This document shows, in pieces, positions 1-8,092 of a stretch of 64,000 nucleotides of DNA. Source of the stretch: Ornithodoros turicata (Eukaryota > Arthropoda > Arachnida > Ixodida > Argasidae); contig NC_088201.1 in the NCBI RefSeq assembly GCF_037126465.1, positions 1,989,001-2,053,000 on the forward strand, written 5' to 3'. Below the pieces are notes generated by a model that made no database searches, had not been told where the DNA came from, and worked only from the letters and a program-made list of their open reading frames with translations. The first letter of the stretch is position 1, and every line of letters starts with the position of its first letter. The translations under genes and the position numbers were made by a program.

Positions 1-1441
1 CGTCCACTCTCGTGCGACATGACTTACTGACACATTCCTCCTGCTCATCATAGGTGGTGGCCCTTGAATTAGCTCCTTTCCTTGAAGCTGCGGTACAGTT
101 TTTGCCACCGCTGCGTTTAGAGGCTCGTGCAGGCACTTTCCCCTTTCCAGTCGTATCAGGAGAAACGTTATACAGAGTCTGTTTCGATCTTACTCTGAGA
201 CTTGGCTTGGTATCAAGAATGTTCCCTGCTGTGGAAGCAATTTCTACTACATCGTGCTTCGTAGAAGTCTCCTTATTTGTGACGTTACGTCCCGTCATTC
301 GTTTGGTGTGCGACACACCGTCCACTCTCGTGCGACATGACTTACTGACACATTCCTCCTGCTCATCATAGGTGGTGGCCCTTGAATTAGCTCCTTTCCT
401 TGAAGCTGCGGTACAGTTTTTGCCACCGCTGCGTTTAGAGGCTCGTGCAGGCACTTTCCCCTTTCCAGTCGTATCAGGAGAAACGTTATACAGAGTCTGT
501 TTCGATCTTACTCTGAGACTTGGCTTGGTATCAAGAATGTTCCCTGCTGTGGAAGCAATTTCTACTACATCGTGCTTCGTAGAAGTCTCCTTATTTGTGA
601 CGTTACGTCCCGTCATTCGTTTGGTGTGCGACACACCGTCCACTCTCGTGCGACATGACTTACTGACACATTCCTCCTGCTCATCATAGGTGGTGGCCCT
701 TGAATTAGCTCCTTTCCTTGAAGCTGCGGTACAGTTTTTGCCACCGCTGCGTTTAGAGGCTCGTGCAGGCACTTTCCCCTTTCCAGTCGTATCAGGAGAA
801 ACGTTATACAGAGTCTGTTTCGATCTTACTCTGAGACTTGGCTTGGTATCAAGAATGTTCCCTGCTGTGGAAGCAATTTCTACTACATCGTGCTTCGTAG
901 AAGTCTCCTTATTTGTGACGTTACGTCCCGTCATTCGTTTGGTGTGCGACACACCGTCCACTCTCGTGCGACATGACTTACTGACACATTCCTCCTGCTC
1001 ATCATAGGTGGTGGCCCTTGAATTAGCTCCTTTCCTTGAAGCTGCGGTACAGTTTTTGCCACCGCTGCGTTTAGAGGCTCGTGCAGGCACTTTCCCCTTT
1101 CCAGTCGTATCAGGAGAAACGTTATACAGAGTCTGTTTCGATCTTACTCTGAGACTTGGCTTGGTATCAAGAATGTTCCCTGCTGTGGAAGCAATTTCTA
1201 CTACATCGTGCTTCGTAGAAGTCTCCTTATTTGTGACGTTACGTCCCGTCATTCGTTTGGTGTGCGACACACCGTCCACTCTCGTGCGACATGACTTACT
1301 GACACATTCCTCCTGCTCATCATAGGTGGTGGCCCTTGAATTAGCTCCTTTCCTTGAAGCTGCGGTACAGTTTTTGCCACCGCTGCGTTTAGAGGCTCGT
1401 GCAGGCACTTTCCCCTTTCCAGTCGTATCAGGAGAAACGTT
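1..1441 (-). repeat. 318-bp in-frame coding tandem repeat, copy A (at least 4.5 units)
   Basis: Exact head-to-tail units of 318 bp (106 codons) inside the SANTA-protein gene. The first unit of the protein ends at 1441 in plus coordinates and the array runs off the window start. Units look identical at the nucleotide level. In protein terms each starts NVSPDTTGKGK and ends RVRSKQTLY, is rich in Lys, Arg, Ser and Thr, and has no recognised fold. The multiple-of-three period keeps the frame open whatever the copy number. Confidence 0.95.
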
Positions 1442-2104
1442 GTTCATTTCTGAAGTTGTGGCATCTTGTTTTGTGGCATCGTGCTTGGAATAGTTTCGTC
1501 TTGACGTGTTCTTTCTCATTGTCGTGGTAGCTTGGCGCTCAGTGGTCTTCTCGGGTTCTGTCATCACGGCTTTCTTATTTAATGGGGAGTGTAACTTCGC
1601 TGCTGTTCCGCGAGTTCCTACTCTGACTTGATCCCCAACTTTCAGTTTTGTTCTGGGCCTCAGATCATACCTTCGAGCCGGTTCAGGACTCCCGCTAACC
1701 CTTTCAGGAAGCCTACCTTTCGTGTCTTTTCCAGAAATTATCGTTGGTCGTTCCTTCTTTCGTGAGATTTTCGAAGGAACCTTTGACTTGGACGTCTCCT
1801 CCGACCACCCAATCCATCTCTCGATAAGTCTTCGCCAATCCTTGGGAAAACCGTCGTTGAATGAGGAAAGAATGAATTCTGGTACTCCAGCTTTCACACC
1901 AATATCACGCTCCACGCCACCACAGAGTTCCACTTGTGCCCCATTTGCACACATCACTCTATGCGAGGTAGCCCTCTCGGTCACATAATCACTTACAAAG
2001 AAAGTCGTTCCGTTATTGGTGCTTGACGTCGCATAGCCCTCAATCCAAATTTTCCCGCCGGTTCCACTTGGTATTACACACCATTTGGTAAACACTGTTG
2101 CCAT
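1..2104 (-). CDS. SANTA-domain KNL2/Mis18BP1-like protein, array copy A (3' end outside window)
   Basis: Minus-strand single-exon coding region starting at the ATG at 2104 (reads MATVFTKW) and open to the window edge, about 701 codons. Residues about 4-98 match the SANTA domain pattern: W8 in TKWCV, G23 in WIEGY, the V41-T-E-R44 strand, L60-x-G62, and the hallmark FNDGFPKDW at 82-90. SANTA proteins (KNL2, Mis18BP1) work with Mis18 at centromeres to license deposition of CENP-A; that is family knowledge, and function here is inferred. A basic linker (residues 100-221) is followed by identical 106-residue repeats. Offset by exactly 8910 bp it matches copy B essentially base for base through the coding region. 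A further start codon 24 bases upstream is GTG, so the ATG is preferred. No SANT/Myb domain or CENPC-like motif was recognised. Confidence 0.72.
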   Translation of the reverse strand, partial: MATVFTKWCVIPSGTGGKIWIEGYATSSTNNGTTFFVSDYVTERATSHRVMCANGAQVELCGGVERDIGVKAGVPEFILSSFNDGFPKDWRRLIERWIGWSEETSKSKVPSKISRKKERPTIISGKDTKGRLPERVSGSPEPARRYDLRPRTKLKVGDQVRVGTRGTAAKLHSPLNKKAVMTEPEKTTERQATTTMRKNTSRRNYSKHDATKQDATTSEMNNVSPDTTGKGKVPARASKRSGGKNCTAASRKGANSRATTYDEQEECVSKSCRTRVDGVSHTKRMTGRNVTNKETSTKHDVVEIASTAGNILDTKPSLRVRSKQTLYNVSPDTTGKGKVPARASKRSGGKNCTAASRKGANSRATTYDEQEECVSKSCRTRVDGVSHTKRMTGRNVTNKETSTKHDVVEIASTAGNILDTKPSLRVRSKQTLYNVSPDTTGKGKVPARASKRSGGKNCTAASRKGANSRATTYDEQEECVSKSCRTRVDGVSHTKRMTGRNVTNKETSTKHDVVEIASTAGNILDTKPSLRVRSKQTLYNVSPDTTGKGKVPARASKRSGGKNCTAASRKGANSRATTYDEQEECVSKSCRTRVDGVSHTKRMTGRNVTNKETSTKHDVVEIASTAGNILDTKPSLRVRSKQTLYNVSPDTTGKGKVPARASKRSGGKNCTAASRKGANSRATTYDEQEECVSKSCRTRVD

Positions 2105-2600
2105 GCTAGTTCCACTAACGGTTTGCACAGCACAGCGCTGGGAGAAATGAACGGTTTAAATATGTGAAACAGTCTTATGGATTGGATTGGATATAGTATG
2201 TCTGCAGCTAGCCTAAGCCAACAAGGATAGATCGGATTGGTGGATAGTGTAACGGCCGATGGCGTCGCTACTCCGCTACCACCTACCTATAGCTTGCAAA
2301 AGAAGAAAAAAAAACTAAGGTTAATATTTAGCCCTTGGTCATTTTTAGTGGCGAGTGTCTAGTCGCTACTGCCTTACTGCTTTCAGTTTTCTACAGGTTT
2401 TCCCGTCGTATTTAATCCTTATACCGCGGAATGTAATCCTCATGCCGCCACTTTAAATCCTTGTTTCGCTGGATTTAATCCTTATGCCGCCACTTTTAAT
2501 CCTTCTACCGTGGCATTTAATCATTCTTCTGTTAAATTCAATCCTCGTGCTACCAATTTTAATCCTTATGCCGTGGAATTTAATCACAAATTATCGGGCT
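2105..2600. other. Duplicated 5' flank of the SANTA genes with a TTTAATCCTTATGCCGC minisatellite
   Basis: This is the upstream side of copy A and probably holds its promoter and 5' UTR. About 300 bp are nearly identical at 11015-11318 and 15806-16095. From about 2407 to 2590 there is an imperfect short tandem repeat of roughly 24-25 bp around TTTAATCCTTATGCCGCCAC, also seen at 11317-11430 and 16096-16290. Near 2170-2200 lies a GGATTGGATTGGATATAG motif, which on the minus strand reads as repeated CCAAT boxes. No TATA box was identified with confidence. Confidence 0.6.
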
Positions 2601-2854
2601 ATCTTTTCATTACTCTTTTCACTACTCTGTGATAGTGTGGGACTACCAGCATGATTTACGACCTGTTTTGACTGTTTCGTCATTTACAGTCATGTATTGA
2701 ATTTTTATGACTATACCTACTCTATGCACTACTATGGGATGGTATGGAACTACCTGCGTGATTTATGACCTTATAGACAATCTCCTTGTTTATGGCTATA
2801 AATTGCCTTTTTGTGACCGTATCACTGCTCAATGCACTACTATGTGATAGTATG

Positions 2855-3017
2855 TAGGAAGGGAGTTGCCTCAGGACAGAAGCCGCCGATATTTCGGACA
2901 GAGACTGTTCTTCTGGGCGCCCAGAAGAAGAACAGTCTCTGTTCGAAATATCGGCGGCTTCTGTCCTGAGGCAACTCCCTTCCTACATCTCTACCGGTTC
3001 GCTGGATTTCTACCCAT
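2855..3017. mobile_element. Palindromic (fold-back) insertion with 15-bp target-site duplication
   Basis: A 163-bp insert lies in the satellite between two copies of CTATGTGATAGTATG (2840-2854 and 3018-3032). It consists of two nearly perfect inverted arms of about 65 bp meeting at TGGGCGCCCA near 2920, followed by a short non-palindromic tail (CTCTACCGGTTCGCTGG...). An equivalent insertion with the same flanks is at 16554-16716, so it predates the block duplication. The arm-plus-tail structure suggests snap-back cDNA synthesis or Penelope-like ends; the family is not identified. Confidence 0.75.
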
Positions 3018-3708
3018 CTATGTGATAGTATGGGACTACCTGCACGATTTATGGCCTGATCTGACCATTGCTTTCTTTTCGGGTATAAATTGACTTTTCT
3101 ATGACTATGCCTACTCTATGCACTACTATTGGATGGTATGGGGCTGCCGGCATGATTTATAGCCAGTTATGACTATTTCCTTGTTTAGAGCTATAAATTG
3201 ACTTTTTATGACTACTTTATGCACCACAATGGGATGGTATAAGACTACCTATATGCTTTATGACCTGTTATGACTATTTCCTTGTTTCTGGCTTTAAATT
3301 TAATTTTTATGACTGCCTTCTCCTCCATGCACTACTATGGGGTAATGTGGGACTACCTGCAATGTTTATGACCAGTTATGACTATTTCCTCGCTTGCAGC
3401 TATAAATTGACTATCGCTGGTAAATGCACTATTACGCGATAGTATGGGAGCACCTGCATGATCTATAACCTGTTATGACTATTTCATTGTCGTTAAGGAA
3501 AAATTTATTATGAACGTAATACACAAGCTGTACTCAACCCATGTTTACAACAATAAATGTATTTTTATGACTATGAGTACTATTTGAACTACCATGGGTA
3601 TAATTTGAGATACCTGAATGGTTTATGACCTGTTATGGCAATTGCCTTGTTTACAGTTACAAATGATCTTTTTGTGCCTACGACTACAGTGTGCACTGCA
3701 ATGGAATA

Positions 3709-3900
3709 CAACAACAGCGACAACTTTATTTTAAGATGATGAATGGGGAGTTTCATGGAAAGAAGCGATACTCTACCCCATTGCTGGTGGTGATGTGGGG
3801 AATGAAATCCCTTCACAATAAGGATCCAAGTCCTCTATGGTATCCAGAAAGGTGAAGAGAGCTTTTATGGGAAGAGCGTTGGTGGGCTGGATTTGGCCAG
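3709..3900 (-). mobile_element. LINE 3'-end remnant (minus strand)
   Basis: The segment runs from AACAACAGCGACAACTTTAT through CATTGCTGGTGGTGATGTGG. It is the reverse complement of the 3' end of the LINE at 6582-7298, which ends with AATAAAGTTGTTG after CCCACCAGCAATGGGG. It is a 5'-truncated copy with no coding capacity. A homologous piece is at 17406-17600 in the duplicated block. Confidence 0.7.
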
Positions 3901-4392
3901 GAATAATATGAGACTACCTGCACGATTTATGACATGTTATGACTGTTTCATGTTTGCAGCTTCAAATGAACTTCTTATCAATACGACTAGTATATGCTTC
4001 TTGCACTCCAATGGGATAATCTTAGACTGCCTGATTTATGACATGTTATGACACTTTCCTGGTTTACAGGTACAAATAGATTTCTTATCATTACTCCTTA
4101 CACCGCGATGGGATAGTATAAGGCTACCTTCACCATAACGCTTGCTATGTGGGAATTCAAGAACTGGACTAACGTCATTTTAACATAGAAGGCCTGTGAC
4201 GCGCAAACTGACATCAATGAAGCGATAAATTGTAGGGAAATATGAAGAGCATTATAAAGAACTGATGACAAGGATGTGGTACTGTGATGTGCTTGTCATT
4301 GCTGACCAATTTACATTTGGAAAGAGGCGTGAAAAAGAAGGGGGATTTTTCGATTTCGATTGTTCTTGTTCCTAGGCAACTTGAAGGTTGTG

Positions 4393-4645
4393 ACAATGAA
4401 AAAACGGCTAGGAAGCAAGCGAGCTGGTGAAGATGATGCATAATGTAAAACCCCGAGACTATGGAACACGAAAGGACAGACACAAACACGAAGTCTCAAA
4501 CACAGCTGAAAATTTTACTTCACATACAAGAATTATAGGCCACCTATAATTCTTGTATGCGAAGTAAAATTTTCAGCTGTGTTTGAGACTTCGTGTTTGT
4601 GTCTGTCCTTTCGTGTTCCCTAGTCTCGGGGTTTTACATTATGCA
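4393..4645. mobile_element. Large palindromic insertion with 12-bp target-site duplication
   Basis: A 253-bp insert is flanked by TTGAAGGTTGTG at 4381-4392 and 4646-4657. The corresponding place in the duplicated block (around 18265) is uninterrupted. It begins with about 45 bp of single-copy sequence (CGGCTAGGAAGC...GAGCTGGTGAAGATG). Two nearly perfect inverted arms of about 100 bp follow (4438-4542 and 4545-4645), meeting near 4543. The arm contains GTTTGTGTCTGTCCTTTCG, a motif shared with several SINE-like tails in this window. This is probably a retroposed copy with a snap-back 3' end. Confidence 0.75.
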
Positions 4646-4744
4646 TTGAAGGTTGTGTTGTGTTTGTCTGTTTGTTTATTTATTTATTAAATAAATAAAT
4701 AAATTGTGTTTGTCTGTTTGTCTGTTTGCCAGCTTCAGAGCAAC

Positions 4745-6160
4745 TACTTTCCAGCTAGTTCGCTTTAGTTCCAGGTAGTCCCATACTATCCCATAGTAGT
4801 GCACGTAGTAGTCATATAGTCACAAAAAGTTCATTATAGGCGTAAACAAGGAAATACTGATAACATCTCATATATGATGCAGGTAGTCCCATGCTACCCC
4901 CTTGTTGTGCATTGAGTAGCCCTAGTCATAGAAAGTCAAATTATAGCCGTGCAGAAGGAAATAGTCAATACATGCAGGCCATAAATGATGCAGGTAGTCC
5001 CATCCCATGCCATTGTAGTGCATTGAGTCAATTTATAGTTATAAACAAGGAAATAGTCATAACAGGTCATACATGATGCAGGTAGTCCCATACTATCCCA
5101 TAGTAGTGCATATAGAGTAGTCAGAGTCACGAAAAGTCAGGTTATGGCTGTAAATGAGGAAAGAGTCAAACCAGTTCACAAATCATGCAGGCAGTGGTAT
5201 ATCTTCCCAGAGATGTGCATAGAATAAGCATAGTCATAAAAAGTCAATTCATAGAGCTGTAAACGAAGAAATAGTGAAAACAGGTCATAAATCATGCCAG
5301 TAGTCCCATACCATCCCGTAGTAGTGCATGGAGGAGGCATATAGTCATAAAAAGTCAGTTTATAGCCATAAGCAAGGAAATAGTCAAAACAGGTGACATA
5401 TGCAGGCAGTCCCATTACCATCCCATAGTAGTTCATGTAGAAATGATAGTCTTAAAAAGTCCATTTATATGTGTAAACAAGGAAATAGTATAACATGTCA
5501 TATATGATGTAGGTAGTCCCATACTACCTCATTACAGTGCATAGAGTAGTCATAGTCATAAAAGTCAAATTATAGCCGTAAGGAGGGAAATAGTCAAAAC
5601 AGGTCATAAACCATGCATGTAGCTCAATACCATCCCATTGTAGTGCGTAGAGCAGTAATTATCGCAAAAAGTCAATATATAGTTATAAACAAGGTCATAA
5701 CAGGTTATACATCATGCTGGTAGTCCCAAACCATCCCATGGCAGTGCATAGAGCAGGCACAGTCACAAAAAGTAAATTTATGGCTGTAAACGAGGAAATA
5801 GTCAAACCAGGTCATAAATCATGCAGGTAGTCCCATACCATCCAATAGTAGTGCTTAGAGTAGCCATACTCATAAAAGGTCAATTTGTAGATACATACGA
5901 GGAAGTAGTCAAAACAGGTCAAATAACGCAAGTAGTCCCATACGATCCCATAGTAGTGCATAGAGTAGGCATAGTCACAAACAGTCAATTTAATGCTGTT
6001 AACGAGGAAATAGTCAAAACAGGTCATAAATCATGGAGGTAGTCCCATACCATCCAATAGTAGTGTTTAGTGTATAGCCATAGTCGTAAAAAGTCAATTT
6101 GTAGCTATATACGAGGAAATAGTCAAAACAGGTCATAAATAACGCGGGTAGTCCCAAATG
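4745..6160 (-). repeat. ~110-bp satellite, reverse array
   Basis: The same satellite family as 2610-4140 but in reverse complement. Units start near AGGTAGTCCCATACTATCCC and contain GTCATAAAAAGTCAATTTATAG and GGAAATAGTCAAAACAGGTC. Successive AGGTAGTCCC marks at 4881, 4992 and 5080 and later ones show spacings of about 90-112 bp. The junction between the two orientations lies around 4150-4745. A shorter reverse array is at 18340-18550. Confidence 0.85.
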
Positions 6161-6329
6161 TTCTGTGGCTCGGGGAGAAATCGGGCGATAATTGTGCCTT
6201 CGGGTGTTATCGGGTGTTTTTGTTTCTGCTCTTGTCTATTATGTCCTTTCCTAATCTCTCTCTCTTTTCTTTTTTTGCGGGATTGTGACTTTCCAGTGTT
6301 AATCCCCGAAGGCATAGACACTGTTAACA
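6161..6329. mobile_element. Fragment of a pyrimidine-rich non-autonomous element
   Basis: The segment from GGCTCGGGGAGAAATCGGG to CCCCGAAGGCATAGACACTG is the reverse complement of the element piece at about 55855-56045 (CTTCGGGGATTACCGCTGGA ... CCCGATAACACCCGAAGG). Only two partial copies are visible, so complete ends could not be defined. It has no coding capacity. Confidence 0.5.
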
Positions 6330-7468
6330 CCACGACCTACTAGATTATAACAACCTTGTCAAAGGCGCCCCTTCCCAGCGCCGCATTTTTGGAAGGTAGC
6401 GGTGGCGCTACTCATCGTCCCAGTTATTGCTTCATCAACTTCTACAATACTTTGTACTTCAGCTTATCTTAGTATTTCTGTACAAGCGGTAGATATTCCA
6501 CAGATGTTTCATTCTGAGGGCTTTTATATCATCGTCATACTACGCGTTTTCACAGGAGCTATTGCTGTCGTCTGCTACGGTTGTGTTAATGGCTTACCAC
6601 ACTGTCTACGCAGCAGGCCACAGGCTAGTTCTCCAGTGGGTTCCAGTCCATTGCAGTGTCGTGGGGAACGAGCAGGCCGATAGCGCCGCCGAAGCAGCAC
6701 TCTCGTATCGGAAATGGACCAGTATTGCTCTACTGAGAGGAGACTGCCGTTCCATTCTGCGACGCCTCGTGGCACACCTGGCTTCCCGCCAATGGACAAC
6801 GGACATTCTCCCCCATCTATGTTGAGCAGAGTTGATCCAACGCTCGCTTTCCGCATGCCACGAAACACCTCTCGTCAAGATGCTGCATTAATCCACCGAA
6901 TGCGACTCGATGTGGCGTTTACAGCACAGTGGCGTTACCGCTTGAGACAAGTTGACTCTCCCACCTATGCTCCCACTGTGGTGCTCTTGAGGATCTGGAG
7001 CACATTCTTCTTCATTGCCCCCACTACCAACCTTCCCGAACCGCACTCTCCGAGTCTCTTAGTCAGCTGGACTCTGTCCCCATCTCCCTATCGAAATTGC
7101 TTGGTCCCTGGCCCAATCCAGCCCAGCAAAGATCTGCGCTCAAAGCTCTTTTGACATTTCTGGACACCATCCGACTTCGATCCTTATTGTGAAGGGGCTC
7201 ATTATTTTATTCCCCACATCCCCACCAGCAATGGGGTAGAGTATCGCTTCTGGCGATGAACCTCCCCACCCTCCATCTCAAAATAAAGTTGTTGTTTTGT
7301 CTGCTACGGTAGTCTACACTTCTGCGCGTTCAGAATTCAAATTTCCATCGTTCAATGGTGATGCAGATCTCGCGTGCCGATGAGTAGCGCACCTAGCGGA
7401 TCATGCGGACGGGCTCCGCACAGAGGCTGCTGATTATGATATGGTCGTTATAATCTAGTAGGTCGTGG
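6330..7468. mobile_element. Non-autonomous DNA transposon with 22-bp TIRs, split by a LINE
   Basis: The left end reads CCACGACCTACTAGATTATA and the right end (7447-7468) is its reverse complement, TATAATCTAGTAGGTCGTGG. Without the nested LINE (6582-7298) the element is about 410 bp. Related copies are at about 61230-61625 (reverse orientation) and 63548-63660 (truncated). It has no transposase frame and would depend on a related autonomous element. No convincing target-site duplication was found outside the TIRs. Confidence 0.75.
6582..7298 (+). mobile_element. 5'-truncated I-clade-like LINE (RNase H and ORF2 end) with 12-bp TSD
   Basis: The insertion is bracketed by GTCTGCTACGGT at 6570-6581 and 7299-7310. 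It encodes the end of a retrotransposon polyprotein: an RNase H tail (LQWVPVHCSVVGNEQADSAA) and a C-terminal Cys/His segment (CSHCGALEDLEHILLHCPHY) spread over more than one frame, so at least one frameshift is present. The 3' end is AAATAAAGTTGTTGTTTT. The intact TSD indicates a fairly recent target-primed insertion that was already truncated. Confidence 0.8.
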
Positions 7469-8092
7469 TTGACGCACATAAGTGTATTGCTGGGAACATA
7501 AGTGACCCAATTCTTATATGTGTTACACGTGGTGACCTTTGTTCATTTCAGAGGAAACGTCACTTGAGGATTTCATAGTGACTGGAATTCGGGGAGAAAT
7601 CGGGTTTAACCCCAATTGGTCGGAGGTCAGCTCGGGGGTGGGCGGGGGTTAACCGGGCGGAATCGTGTATAACCCGAAAAAGTCCCTTCCTAACTCAACG
7701 CTTCGACTGCCACTATACTCAAGTTATTAGAAAGCACCTGCCCAAGGTTGACCGTTGCCACCAACAGCAAAAGGAAAATGGAAAGATGGTAAAAAATAGA
7801 AATGAAAGAGAGACGGTGAAAGTGTGATGTGGTGGTGACTGAACTGAATAGGCCTGACCGGGCCCTCCTGTAGGGCCCCCGCCTGCGAGAAGTCGGAAAC
7901 CAAAGTGCTATGTTATCTCAATAAAAAACATATCACGTTCAATTCCTGAAGTTGTTAGAAAGCTTCAATGCGACATCTTACAACACAATCACCATATGCT
8001 CAGTGAACTACAATACTTTTGACAGAAGCCTCTTGACTCACGTTAATTCTGGACAAATTCTAAGCGTTCTTAAGTATCATTTTCATCACCCA
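7469..8092. other. Non-coding 3' flank of copy B
   Basis: From 7470 to 7690 it holds anonymous sequence and a stretch of GGGTTTAACC/CCCGAAAAAGTCCC resembling the small MITE family at 51102-51453. From about 7735 to 8092 it is the duplicated 3' flank of the SANTA genes, also present at 13486-13810 and 18660-19016. That flank includes a plus-strand retroelement-like tail (GGGCCCTCCTGTAGGGCCCC ... CTCAATAAAAAACAT). No gene or clear minus-strand polyadenylation signal is seen. Confidence 0.5.

Larger units (their letters stand above)
2610..4140 (+). repeat. ~110-bp satellite, forward array (diverged units)
   Basis: Tandem, diverged units of roughly 105-115 bp. Each contains recognisable segments in order: GCACTACTATGGGATGGTAT, GGGACTACCTGCATGATT, TATGACCTGTTATGACTA, TTTCCTTGTTTACAGC and TATAAATTGACTTTTTATG. 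Short open frames across it are by-products. The array is interrupted by a palindromic insertion (2855-3017) and by a LINE 3'-end remnant (about 3709-3900). The same array lies upstream of copy C (16290-17830). Confidence 0.85.

Noticed and set aside
54..1325. Series of identical 105-codon plus-strand frames (also at 8964-10235 and 14709-15026)
   Set aside because: They are the antisense of the in-frame 318-bp coding repeat of the SANTA genes. Perfect periodicity makes the opposite strand open too.
1..1441. CRISPR-like or non-coding satellite array
   Set aside because: Units are 318 bp with no spacers and are part of a long open coding frame in a eukaryotic gene.
2866..3093. Plus-strand frame across the palindrome (also at 16565-16792)
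   Set aside because: It lies across inverted arms of an inserted fold-back element and the satellite, with no start context or conservation as a protein.
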